This document shows, in pieces, positions 11,101-23,434 of a stretch of DNA of 64,000 nucleotides. The DNA lies in contig CM074188.1 of the NCBI GenBank assembly GCA_037179385.1, forward strand, positions 25,623,318 through 25,687,317, given 5' to 3'. The position numbers were made by a program, and so were the translations under genes. The DNA comes from Holothuria scabra. Its lineage: Eukaryota; Echinodermata; Holothuroidea; Aspidochirotida; Holothuriidae. Numbering within the stretch: the stretch's first letter is position 1; each line of letters starts with the position of its first letter. The notes below the pieces were generated by a model. It was not told where the DNA came from. It was given only the letters and a program-made list of their open reading frames with translations, and did no database searches.

Positions 11101-14100
11101 ACTCAATCGAAAGTGACAAAATAGAAAATGCTCATGTCTCGAGGGTTTTCACGTTCAAAGACTGGAGTTAGTCACTGAAGACGGTTCACTTCTAAACACG
11201 CTGGATACGAAGGAACCCTAACAACATTTTTGTTCAAGTTTTAATCAATTTTGGATCAATTAAAGCCCCATTTGGGTCATTATGTGCCCAAAATATTTTG
11301 GTCGGTCCCCTCCTGATCCTTTTTTGGGAAAGATTGACCCAACAGACATCACAGTGCATGTTACACGATAATTTGTGACGTCACTGAACTTTTTTTGCTT
11401 TTGTTAAAGACACTTCCGCTTTTTTTCGAAACATGATAGCCGTATTGCTTTCATGAAAAGTCCATCTCCTTCCAAAATCCTATGCAAAGAAAATGTATTT
11501 TTAACATAGTGGTGAAGGGTACTAATTATTTTTATTTTGAAATGAAACCAAAAGGAGGAATACGAGTCCATTAAGAAGGACATTTGAAATCATTTCAAAC
11601 ATAGAGTAACAAACAGAGAAAAGAATTTTCAACTTTTATTTATCAGCAACTGAACAAGCTGCGAAGGTGCCAGTCAGATCTATTTTTGATATGTCAAAGA
11701 GGAACATATTCTAATCATTCTGGTGATTTTTTATTCCTTTCCCATAATCGGTTCCCGAGATAGCAATTGAATGTAACAAATTTTCTTACATGGAATGAAC
11801 TTGAAGCAAGGGGGCGTGATGTCTTGGATTCTTCTTGTTAACCAATGTTTTTTTTTATTTATTATACACCACCAATGTTATGCAACATAACTCAGATATA
11901 CCATAAGTGCATCTTGAGCAATGGAAATTTAAAACTTTCAAAATAACAACCATAATCAATCCAATGCCAAACTAGTGAGATGACAAATAAAAAATATTAG
12001 CGAACAACGTGAACCCAAGACATCAAGCCTGCTTGGTTCAAGTTCATTTTTTATAGAAAATTTGTCATCTTCAATTGCCAATCTCTTGAGAACCGATCGT
12101 GGGAAACGAACGAAACTTTCACCAGAATGCTCAAAATATATTCCTTTTAACACATCAAACAAAATTTTGGTTCTGGAATATTCTTGGTCGTGGAATATTC
12201 TAAATATTCAAACAGTTTCAAAAGCCATGAATCCCAAAATATTGGACAATGTGCTGGACGATATTTTTAACCGTTAACTGGAAAATATAGATGTGTCCCT
12301 TTGGGTTCCAGGTGGTCGTTAATCATAGCTCATTCCGTGACGTCAAACCTCTTCTGTTGGATAAGCTTCTGTAATTTCATTCACAAAAATGAGCTATTCA
12401 CTCGCCACTGAAAAAAGCTAGAACTCCCACGAGATATTTAATTCTATAGTCAAAAGTACTTTCTATGAGGAAGAAAATGATTTGTGTAAATGAGTACGAA
12501 ATGCTAGGAAATGTATAATATAGGACAGTATTGCAATACATTTCAGAATAAATACTTGGAAAATCGGTAGAGCGTATAACGGCAGACTGAAGTCTCCATT
12601 TCAGCTCGCAGTATTGACTTCTTACGTTTTAAAAGTTGTTGATATCTCCGGAGAATTTTTATCCTTCAGCTACTATAAAGTTGATCAAGATCAAGATCGC
12701 CGTGGGCTCATACGCCACATGTGCAGCTATAAATGTATATATAGTTCACGCTTTACTTTCCGTTTGTGATAAAATTGACTGATTGAGGGAATTTCTTTTC
12801 TCTTTGCAGCAGCTTTGAAGGTTCGGGCCCGTAAGGTCTCTTTAAAAAGAGTTGTTACGAAACTTGTTACGAAATAAGCACATTTTTTTCTAAGAAGTGT
12901 TTTCTCTTGAAGATAAAATCTAGCCAAACAGAAGCAAATCGGTTGCAAACTGCCAAGTGTTTTTGTAAATCTTTTCCCTACAGCCATCAACGTGCTAAGG
13001 CCACGGCATCCATGTGCGGCTATATTATAGTCAAGAGCATGTGTCAAAATGCACGTTTCTGACTAAAAGGTTTTAGTGAAAGTAATGCTTTTTCAAATTG
13101 TCATCTCAATGGGTCATTTACGATCTCTAAAGTAAGCTAGAGTATTTGAAAATATATGAAATTACTCTAGGAAAATCGGAAATGGATTATTTTGAAAAAG
13201 GCAAGCCAATGCAACTTCTGACAGAGTAGAACGTTTTTCCGTTTCGGTTTGTTGGAAGGTAAGACGTCTCAGCGGACACCTCAAAGCGTTCAATGTGTTG
13301 CATTTCTTACGCTTTCTATGTACGGACGTAAGGTTTTGGCAAAGTAAGTGATCTTTTACTAAACTAGGGGTAATTGCTATATCTCCGTGCGTGTGACGAT
13401 AAAAGTGACGTCGAGTAGAACGTACATGGAAATGAGAAGTTGAACTGCGGCTAAAATGTCTTGTCAACTTGTGACCTTATATTGCGATTTCTCTTGTTAC
13501 CAACTTAGTTGCTTTTTGAACTATTCGTTTTGGCCTTTGGGAAGATCAGACTTTAGTTTAATTAAAGGGACACAAAGTGAACTTGCAGTTTTAAGACATG
13601 TTCCAATCCCCTTTGAAAGGTTAGTTCATTGTATCTAATTACTTGTTATCTGATTCTGCCCTCGGCTATTGATTGGAGATAACGTCAGCGGGGAGGGGTA
13701 AGGGGAAGGGATATGACCCTACTGCCAGGGAAGCTCGCCCCCGTCTACAAAACTGTCGTCGAGGAGCCTCAATCCGTAACGGATAACCTACGTAATCAAA
13801 ACATTCCCCCTGTCGTCTGTCCTCATCCTTGAATTTTCTCACGGGATGAGCAGTTTATTCAATAAAAGACCCGAATTTTTCCTAAAGTCCAAATTATACA
13901 GGCTTTCGTCTATATAAGTACGTTTTTCCTTATTCGTTCAACAAAACTCACCTTTTCTCGTTTTCGAAGAAGCAAAAAAAAAAAAAAAACACTCAAAAGA
14001 GCTCGTCGTCTTGTCGGAGCTTCAAGGTATTTTTCCCTCCACCCGACCTCATCCGACCTCATTTTCGTTTTTTACAGTTTTATTAAATATGAATTGAAAA

Positions 14101-17100
14101 AAAAGCTTTCAACTTAAGTAGAGATTGTTACTGTCATTATTGTCCTTCAAATCACTGCAGTATGATAATCTTACTAATTAGTTTCGTTTCTTTTCCTAAA
14201 GTCCCTTGTACTTCGTTCTCAAATGGGATCACATGTTTATTCCAATATTCCAATCGATTGACATATAACTGCGGAAACTATTTCCATACAACGTGCCATT
14301 AAAGAAGGGTGTAACTTTTTCTTTTATAGGGGTGATATATTTCAAAGCAAGGAATATGGTGGCTTTTAACTTGAGCTCCGCAAGATACATGAAAAATTCG
14401 GACCGTATTAATTCCCCAAACCCTGTTGCGGTACCATTTTCCTAACCCAAGATTTCTTGCTTTAAAGATTGGTTGTTTTTGTTAAAAAGAACCGCTTTTT
14501 AACAAAGCCAGAAATGTTATGTAATGTTGTTGGCACTCTGCCTCTGGTTCCTTTTGTTTCGCTTTAAAATTGAACGTCCTAGTTGCCCTTGAATTTGATA
14601 CTGTTGGAAAGTTAGAATCTTTTTTCCTGTAGATCTAGCATTGCCCTACATCATGTGTCGCGTATTGCAAACAATGTTAGTCACAATTCCCTACAGCAGC
14701 ATGAAAATTATACATAAATTATAAATTGAATCCCACGTCAAATCGGTGTGCCGCCATGATATCACAGATTTCCTATAATGCATCAAATCTCATGAAAAAA
14801 AATGCATTACTTCAAAAATAAGTATCATTTGAACCCTATTTGTTTTTGAGAAACAGTTTTCATCTGAAGGAGAACATTTTTCTGAAAATGCCTTTAATTT
14901 CAAAGGGAACAAAAGTAGTGTAGGCAACATAGGTTCTACAACGTCATCACAAAGAGGTGCGGCGTGAAGGGGGGGGGGGGGTCGATGCCCCCAATATTTG
15001 CAAGACATTGTGGAACGAGAATGAAATTATGGGAAAAGAAGGAAAGGAACTCTCAATCATGCTTTCACCGACCCTGTAAAAAAAAATGCACTGGCCCTGC
15101 ACCTGATCATTAATCAAGATTTCAAAATGTCATATCTCAACTATAGAATAAGCAATACAAAATGGGGTTTCATCAGGAAGGTTATCTTTCCAAACTCTTC
15201 AGCTTACATTCATACAGTGTTAGATTGTGGACACACTTAAACTTAAAACTTTTTCAAGTCCATCCCTGACCTGAATATTTGACTTAAATTTTAATAGTGT
15301 TCGGACGCACTTCAAAAAAGGAAAGTTAACCGACCGCTGGTCACGTATGTGACGACACTGAAATTGCGTACTTTTCCAAGAATTGGTCAACCATGTGTTG
15401 AGTTACAGAAGAAGGTGGTACCTACCACAGAATTCCACGTACATTCAACAATTTTTAATAATATTTACCCATGGCAATTTCAGTATTGTTAAATACATGA
15501 CCATAGTGTTGGTGATTAATTTTCCTACACCGATATAATAGTTTTTAAAGTGTGGGACGAGGGTGAATCCTACATTCAACCGATATGGATGAGGGGTGTC
15601 AAAAAACTGATGTCTTCTTGTCTAATTCTTAATTGAAACAAGGTTTGAGCATTTCGCCATCTTTGTTGGCAGTCAAATTATACAATCATTTGGAACAACT
15701 TCTGAAATAAATTGGAAAAGTTCATTTAATGGTCAAATTTTGATATTTTTAGCAGATTTGACATGGTAATTGGTAATCGACTAAAGCCCCCGCCCCCATT
15801 TTAACTTGGGACTAGTTCCTATGGCTCCGTCACTCGCTTATAGACAAAGGAACCATCATTCTGCAGATTTATTCGTATACGATATTCAAAGTCGAAGCCT
15901 GTCTGCGGATGAGAGCAAGAAAGTTGAAAAACTTTTCTAATTTTTTTTTACCAAATATATCAACGGTAAATTTCTTCCATCCATGGTAAAATAAAGTCCT
16001 TCCGTTTAGTAGACCTGATAAGAAACGGTAAGGGCTTATCGCGACTGAGCCGATCGATTGATTTATTGATCATATGATGTATCAACATAGACTGCATACC
16101 TTGACAGCTCTCTTTATTTACGGACCGCTTGCCTCTTTCATTATTCCACCGAATCAATAATTCACGTCGTTATTTTCCAATCTCGACCCATCTAGCTGAG
16201 ATGAATGATTACACCTGCCACGTTCTGTATACTGTTATGACCAATAATTTAACTAGTATTCAGGCACGGGACTCATAGATATCTTGCTCACTTCAGGAAT
16301 ATACAAAAACATTAGCATGTTACTATTCATCCATAACCGTAACAAATGGCGATCTCATGTTACAATTTCAGGTAGTCTTCTCAGAGCCTCGGTTGTCAGC
16401 ACATTTCAAACCCAAGTATACATTTTAGATACAATATTATGAACTAACTTCATTGGTATATCTTTGTGAAAATGACAAGAGAATTTACGTTCTAACGGGA
16501 AGAAAAATCTTCTCAAGATATACTGTCGATAGAGTAAGAAATACGTTTCTTGGAACCTAACAAGCAGTTTCAAATAGCCAACGTCCTCCGTTCAGAGAAC
16601 GTTTATTTTTTCGACTTCCTTCATTATAAATTTTCAAGACGGTTATTGTCTACAGACTTCGTTTTCCTTTCCTTTCATTCATTCATTAACATTTTCAAAA
16701 TGTAAGCTTCAATGTAAAAGAAATTATAGATGATGAACGATTTACAATGTAAAGTTGAGTAAACAAAGTCATTTGCAAATCCTACTCTTTCACAGTCACC
16801 TCGACTCTTGGAAGAGCTTAATAGAAGGCTTTAAGGTCATATCAAGTTTTCACATGTTAGAGGGATATATTCATTCTAACCATTTTCGTGAAATTTGAAT
16901 TGAAATCCAATAATATAAGGAGGTATAGTTGTCACATTTTTAAGGAAAAGTGAATTTGTAGCAAGTACATATGACATCCTATCCTCACATAAATGGCAGT
17001 GTTGTTTTTCTTTCAAAATTTACAACCAATTTCCCCTTAAAATCCCTTATTACCAGAAAGGGTTTGTATTAGTGGCATGAGAACTTTAAAAACTATATTC

Positions 17101-18690
17101 CTATATTAAATTCAAGATTCACACAACACTCTGAAAAAAGGGAAACAAGGCATTCTCTGTCAATTTGAGGTAGCGATGTAACCTCTGCTGCTATCAAGTT
17201 CACTCTGGCACAGAAACCTATTGACTGTCTTAAGTTTATTGATATCTCGAGCAAAAATATGCGATTTGAATAGAAGTTTCACCACACTCCGGTAAATTTG
17301 GTTCCTGTTTCACATACGAAAATTAAATGGGACACCTTAGGCTTAAGTGACTAATCTCTTGTTCTTAAACCTTTACATCATGGATCTGTCATCTGTTGCG
17401 TCTCGCTCAATTCCATTAGACCATTCTTGCTTATTCGTGCTCATTGGTTGACACTGGTATAGACCATACGCAGGAACATATGCGTGCATATCAGGGTTTG
17501 CGGCTTCGGCGATCTCTCGATTTCTCGCAGAATGTGGACGAATTGGAATCTACATACCATTGTGACAAAATGTAAGCGCATCTTATTGTCCGTTAATTGT
17601 GTTCAGGTGTTGAAGAGCAGTATTTTTAATCATGAATTACTCTACATACTCGAAGAGGAACAAAATCCTTTTTCTAAATTAGTCCTCCGACTGTCTGGCG
17701 AATATTCGTCAGTCGAAACCAAACATTTTCCAACGTTTCGACTGAACTTTGTTCAGTTAACAACGTTCGCGAAGGACACAAAACCTTACTGTCTAAGCCT
17801 CTCAGACTTCACTGTTTTGTACATTATAGGCCGATCATGCGTGACGTAAAAGAAAAAAATAAATATTTCCATATTCTTAGCCCAAAGGCGCAGATCCAAA
17901 TCCAGTGTGGTTTGTTTGGCTGTGGTCAAGATGAATTTAAATTTTTACAGTAAGCCTCATCAGTTCATTATAAATAATGAGGTATGAAAAAGGATTAACA
18001 TTTTTCAGTTGACTTCGTTATAAATAATAAGGGATAAAAATGAGATTAAATTCTTCAAGAAATTGGTATGTTAGACACTGTTTTACCTGTGAACACTACG
18101 ACCGTTTACTCTTGCATGGAGACAAATTTTTGTTGCTAGCTTGAACCATTTGTTGGTAAACATCCACTTGTTAGTTGTAAAGTCAAGATAAGGCCATTTC
18201 AGCTTGTTCTGTTTACTTTTTGGTTTCCCGAAAGAGAAATCTTTTGGACTTATGCAGACAACACTTTAACAAAACATGTGTAGGATCATGCATTTTAGTG
18301 TTGGCTCAAGCTATGATTTGTAAGCTCAACGATTGAAAATTATTTCTTTGTTTTGCCTTGTTTTCAACAGAATAGTACCAAGCCAAAGCCTGTCTTCATT
18401 TCGGATCATCGAGGTCGTTGTTGCTAAGGTAGATCATTGTTAAAAGGGACAGCTGTGTGAATGGCATTGCTGGATACCAAAAATATATTGCAATGTGTGC
18501 CTGTTTGTTCCTTTTTGAAAGAATACTGTGACTTTCATCGGGTATATTTACAATTTTTGATTGCATAATTGCATAAACATCAAATTTCGTCTCGAAAATA
18601 TGTCCACATGGGGCCGTCAGAAATATGTTTACCTTCTGGAAAATGTAGCAATCTTTAGAAAGCTTTGTTTCGCTAAGAGGTTGTACATTA
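8126..18690. other. long non-coding stretch
   Basis: About 10.5 kb without a recognisable exon or domain. Minor items are a hAT-like terminus CAGTGGCGGCTAC at 9048-9060, a G13 tract at 14969-14981 followed by GTCGATGC (shared with the 54.2 kb hAT-like end), TATATAAG at about 13911 in AT-rich sequence, and an unassigned 121-codon frame at 17484-17849 with no known motif. This may be intergenic or part of a large intron. Confidence 0.45.
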
Positions 18691-18697
18691 CTTGATA

Positions 18698-20043
18698 CAC
18701 TGTTAAAAAATTTCTCTGTAAATCTACATAATTTTTATGGCAAATTTTTTCCAACCAAATAATGTTTTTTTTTACAGCCAGACTGTAATCATGAAAAAAC
18801 ATTAAGGGTTTGTTTTTTCTTTACAGTTTTTGCTTGTAAATTAGTTTAAAAAAGTCTACTGTAAAATCGAATTACAGAATTTTTCTGTTTTGTTTACCTT
18901 AATTTTATATGAATTTACAGCCTACTGTTTTCATTCCCGACGTTTTAATATTTATTATAATATCGCTTTCTTACCTTTCATATGTTATTACGTAACATAC
19001 ACTTCATCATTACGTAGATCAGGTATTTGCTTATCAACGTAATGTGTCGTTACGAAGTTGTTTTCAATCAAAACACATTGAGGATGGTTTGTTGTCATAT
19101 TGTTGTCAAATATACTGCTATCTCAAGGAACTTTGTAATTGGAAAGTCACATTTTTTGTACAATATAATAATTGTTTTTAAAATAAATACGACAAAGAAT
19201 GCAAATACATTGGTTGCAACATTTCCAGACAAGGTAAACAATAAGTTTATCACTTCCTGATTAAAAAACGCCAGAGAAGATATTTTTCAAAGCAACAGCA
19301 ATCCTTTTGTTAGGAAAATGCCTACAAAATAAGCTCCACCCATTTATGCAAAATGAGATTTACGTCATAATGTGGTAAATTTACAGACTCTTTCAAGTAA
19401 ATTTGTGAAACGTTTTTAATTTGCTCCGATCAAGTGCATGAGCGTCTGTGGTGATGAGTTGATATCAGTATACCAATTATCAGTGCTCTGAAATTAGGGC
19501 CTTACAATATCTTTTTACTTAAAAATGTGTGACAAAACACCAGTTGTTTGATATTTATAACTAAGAACGTAATAACTTAGTATGCTTTTATAATAAATGT
19601 AAGTTAATTTTCAACTAGGGCCATAAATTTACCAAAAATTTTTTTCTTTAACTGAAACTTCTCAGAACGATGCATGTTATATATTGAAAATTTTCTGGCT
19701 ATTTCTAATTTTGTTTGTTTGGGCTTATTTTTGTTTCTTTTTCAGCTTAAAAACAAAATGATGTTTGTTAAATGATAGTATTTTTATGTGAAATCAGAAA
19801 AATACAAAATACTGTTAAAATTTCTGTAAATTTACAGAAAAAGTTTTACAAAGCAGTAAAATTTGGTTAAAAAAGCAGACAGAAATGGTTTTTCAAATAA
19901 ACAGAAAATACATGTTAAACAACCTTTTTTTTATTGTAGCAATACAAATTGTCTGTAAAGATACAGAAAATCTCTATTAAAAGTAAAGTACAAAAAGTTT
20001 AAGTTAAAAAAAGTCTGTAAATTTACAGAAATTTTTAACAGTG
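18698..20043. mobile_element. 1.35-kb TA-flanked foldback element, CACTGTTAAA ends
   Basis: The left end CACTGTTAAAAAATTTCTCTG and the right end, read in reverse, CACTGTTAAAAATTTCTGTA are inverted repeats. Each is flanked by TA (18696-18697 and 20044-20045). Repeated CTGTAAATTTACAG-like blocks extend the similarity about 230 bp inward on each side, while the middle (about 18930-19800) is unique. No transposase frame is present, so it is non-autonomous. A partial relative lies at about 30644-30797. Confidence 0.82.
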
Positions 20044-20049
20044 TAGCAG

Positions 20050-21500
20050 GGCATAGTCAAATATTGTCTTGTTTTTACAAAGTGACTGACATTTATACAT
20101 GAGGAGTTTGTCAACATTTTTGCTTAGACGTATAATTTTACTATTCATTATCCATGGTAAATGGTACTTTGATGGCTCTCGATAAGAATTGTGAGGTATT
20201 TTTTAGTTCAAGATACAGCTTTACTCCCTATTATTTAAGTGAAAGCCTTTGTACCGTCTAAAAGGTCACACGTCGGGCCGGCTTTTCGACCGCATTTACG
20301 TAATAGCATGCACAATGCATGCATTCGGGTCAGTTAGTGGTTGTGAACTAATACCAACAGAGAGCAAAGTAAAATATTGCCGTGTTTCTTGCATATAGAG
20401 GCTAACATTTATTTTGATTAGTACATCAATAATCCACAACAATTTTGTTTTAAATTATTTTTAAAGCTTTGTCTTCCATTTGAAAACTTCAACGATACCT
20501 TTGGTACAAATTATTAGGAACTTTTTGGCCAAGATACACTCTTTACTCCCTATGATTAAGTAGAAGACACTGGAACTCCTAATAGGTCACTTATCTGGCC
20601 GACTTTTCTATTCTTTATCTCAGTGACAACACAAGCGTGACTTTCATTGAATCATTTCGTCGCGTCACTTAAACCGGATCGTAGGTTACTGAGTCTCACT
20701 CGCTATTTTCACAGTCTAAAATTAGACCCGAAGAAAAAAAAAATTGCAATTAGTATACTTTGTTTAATAAGCTGTTTGTTGTTTGAATCTCAGCGTCAAT
20801 GTCAAGGGAAAACACAAGTTTTCATGATGCAAAAACCTGTGATAACCCCTGGAAAAAACATGTGAAAACCTGCAAATTTTGAAGTAATTGCCTCATTTTT
20901 TTTGTAAGGGTTGCATTGGTATTAGTTACTATGAAAATTATACCATTGATTGTATTTTCTTATGATTTTCTTGCCAACCACATTTTGCAAGTATTTAAAG
21001 CCGTCCTTTTTCATCGCCTTGCAAACCAGAACCTTTCTCTGTATTGCTGATTGTTTTTTCATGTCTCACAAGTTAATATGACAATATAATCAGAAATTGT
21101 AATTCATGTGTCTTTCATTTCCTGCCCCCTGGTTTGTCTTCAATTTCATGTATTTCCGAAGTATTGCCGAAAAATCACATTTCAGGTTCAATAACTCTGA
21201 AGATAACAACTTCAACCAGCCTAAATATTACAGACTAATTGACTGTTCATTTGTTTCCTTTCAAAAACACCTCAAAGCCAAGTTCAGCCCAACTCATAAA
21301 AACTGACTACAAACAGTGGGCCATCAAAGCTCATCTACACCTTAAATTCATTCAGTAGTTATGACCGCAAACTTCGCTCTTGGCCTGTAATTTATCAAGT
21401 ATATCTCTTATCCCCTCCCCTGAACCCTTCCCTTGAAGGTTATTTTGGACTGCCCACATCTGAAAAATATTTCTCCCTTATTTCGGGAAACTTTTCACAC
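20050..21500. other. intergenic, no feature seen
   Basis: Non-coding sequence. Two similar stretches, around 20200-20290 and 20525-20610, share TTTACTCCCTAT, TAAGT-GAA and AGGTCAC---GGCCG-CTTTTC. They form a decayed direct duplication spaced about 320 bp apart. Confidence 0.45.
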
Positions 21501-21539
21501 TTAGGTTTTGATTAAATGACATGTCGAGTTGTCGATATT

Positions 21540-22010
21540 CGGTAAGCCATCTTTATTATAAAGTCATGCGATGTGGATGTGTCAAGCTTTATTTCGTCAT
21601 TATGTTTTAATACAGGCGACGAGAATTAGAGGTTAGGACGTCAGTTAGGAGTTAAGTGAAAAGTTTTGTCCGGCCCTAGCATTTTCCTTTGCCCCATGTA
21701 TGCCTCCAGTCAGGGAGTTGCAACAGACTGTTGCAACTCCCTGGTCCAGTGTTGATATTCGTCGCCGTCAAGAAGCTTTTACAATATGTTTGACGGACAT
21801 ATCTTACCATAAAGTCGCTCTTCCTGAGCTTCTTAAGGCCACTAGGCCACTAGGTCAGGAAGGGTTCAGAATATTCAACAACACTTCGGTCAGGAACGCT
21901 GAATCTTCGAGTTCAACGAGAAGATATTTGTTGGTTTGAAGTATGTTCCTAAAGCTTCTCACTTTTTGTTGGCGTTGCCGGCGCCGGATATTTCCCCTTG
22001 GATAAATTTA
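21540..22010 (+). pseudogene. degraded Ty3/gypsy 5' end (LTR tail, primer-binding site, gag remnant)
   Basis: AATACA followed by GGCGACGAGAATTAGAGG at about 21612 resembles the LTR end plus primer-binding region common in animal Mag-type gypsy elements. An open frame follows from 21700, containing RRRQEAFTICLTD, then KVALPELLKATRP and GQEGFRIFNN. That spacing is like a gypsy capsid (matrix-capsid helix, then the LL--G-EG-RIF segment). The frame breaks near 21925, and the similarity appears to continue in another frame (KIFVGLKYVPKASHF). No pol is seen downstream. The match rests on pattern memory only. Confidence 0.4.
21711..21743. repeat. perfect 16-bp-arm hairpin
   Basis: CAGGGAGTTGCAACAG is followed after one base by its exact reverse complement. 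It sits inside the putative gag remnant, just after its first codons. Confidence 0.9.
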
Positions 22011-22289
22011 GCACACTCGGCATGCCTAAGCAAGCAAAACTTCAGTTACATTACTCGGAAGAAATACTTGACATTACTGACTCGACTCTACAGTTTTCCA
22101 GTCAGTGAAGTTTAAGGCAACCTGACATGGAACATAATACGTAGCCAATGTTGATTAACTGTCTATGTATATATGGGAGCGTGGTACTGGAAATCTACTG
22201 AAGATCACTCAGAAGCAGAATAACCGAGTCTGACCGAGCAACGTGCGCGCGCCATCTATTCGCCGAAAGGCTAGTTAAAATATGCTTAA

Positions 22290-22586
22290 AGGCAGTCATT
22301 CGTCACCCCAAACTACAGTTTCAGTATGCATATATCAAAACTCTCAATTGGTACAGCTCTTTGATTGGCATCACATTCAAACAATGCATCATAGCTAAAT
22401 TACACAGCATGGGCAGTGAGAGTGTCTTGATTACACATTATGGACTTATACGGCCACTGGGACAAGCCATGAAGCAATAAACTAGGACTGTGTCTGGATA
22501 AAGATGGGTTTTTGATAAATGTGGGAGGGGCTAGAAGTAAGTAGGTTGGGAGGATTGGAAGTGTTTGGGATGATGAAAATATGCCT
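22290..22586. mobile_element. TTAA-flanked MITE, copy 1
   Basis: TTAA at 22286-22289 and 22587-22590 flanks ends AGGCAGTCATT and its imperfect inverse. A subterminal CACCCCAAAC on the left matches CATCCCAAAC read from the right. Internal blocks (CTCAATTGG, CAGCTCTTTGATTG, GTGTCTGGATAA, GTGGGAGGGGCT) recur at 60.2 kb. TTAA targeting is characteristic of piggyBac, but the superfamily is inferred from this alone. It has no coding capacity. Confidence 0.7.
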
Positions 22587-22599
22587 TTAAACAGGCTTA

Positions 22600-23045
22600 A
22601 AATATAGCACCATTTTTAATCTCAATCCTCCTCAGAAGGCAAAAATTTCCAACAGGAAGGATGGTACTTAAACTCCTCCGTACTCCCAAGGACAGCCAAT
22701 GATCACTTTCTGTTTTTGAATGTGACTACTCCATATTAACGATTCCTTGCCGAAGGCAGACAAGGCATCATTGTGATGGGGATGCCGTTTGTGTATGCGT
22801 GCGTGTGTGTACATATGTTTTTGATACTATTTAATTTACTTATTTCTTAGAAGGTAACATTTTGCACTTTAGCCCTCTTCAAAAAGCAATATTTCAAAAA
22901 GGGGAAACCATACATCAGTCGGGCGGATTTAGCAATATGCTACCCACTTCAAAATTCCTGTTCACGTCACCGCAGTCTTGATTTCTATACTCTTTTGAGA
23001 CGCCATCTTCCTCTATATGTTCCTATGTAAATAAATATAGGTAAT
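22600..23045. other. intergenic, no feature seen
   Basis: AT-rich sequence with a short GTGTGT/GCGTGCG run near 22793-22815. No gene or element end was recognised. Confidence 0.45.
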
Positions 23046-23134
23046 GGTTGATATTTCGACTAGAAGCAAACCCACTTTTATTTGTGAGATGTATCAAGAA
23101 CTGTCAACTTAATATTGAAAACATCTACACGTCG

Positions 23135-23434
23135 ATGGCATCCGAAGACGCCGAAGCTTCACCAGACCGAAGGTCCGCGAGGACAAAAATTTTAAAGAGA
23201 AAATGCCCGCTCGACCGACAGCAAGAAAAAGTTCGCCAAATCGAAAATGTTAACGGTTTGTGAGACCGAAAATTATAACAAGCCGGCGAGACCGAAAATT
23301 AATAAGCTTCACGTCAGCAGGTTTCTAATGTCGATCTCGTGAACCTTTTCGCACCCGGTCCCGTGAACCCTGTTAGGCCGCCTACACCTTCCTCTCGTGG
23401 ATCTTCGGTCTGCACGGGCTGTTGCTCACCACAG
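23135..23434 (+). other. coding-like island, unassigned
   Basis: GC content rises locally. An ATG at 23135 opens a 42-residue basic peptide, with EDAEASPDRRSARTKI near its start and RQQEKVRQIENV near its end, closing at 23261-23263. A second open block (about 23306-23434) is proline- and cysteine-rich (NPVRPPTPSSRGSS, CTGCCSPQ) and ends at a good CAG/GTTAGT donor. Between them GAGACCGAAAATT occurs twice. It could be a 5' exon pair of a host gene or a retroelement gag leader. I recognise neither product. Confidence 0.25.

Noticed and set aside
13905..13990. TATATAAG with downstream pyrimidine-rich start as a promoter
   Set aside because: A TATA-like octamer is expected by chance in AT-rich DNA, and no coding exon follows.
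17484..17849. 121-codon plus-strand frame
   Set aside because: Composition lacks any domain pattern and there is no supporting splice site or repeat context.
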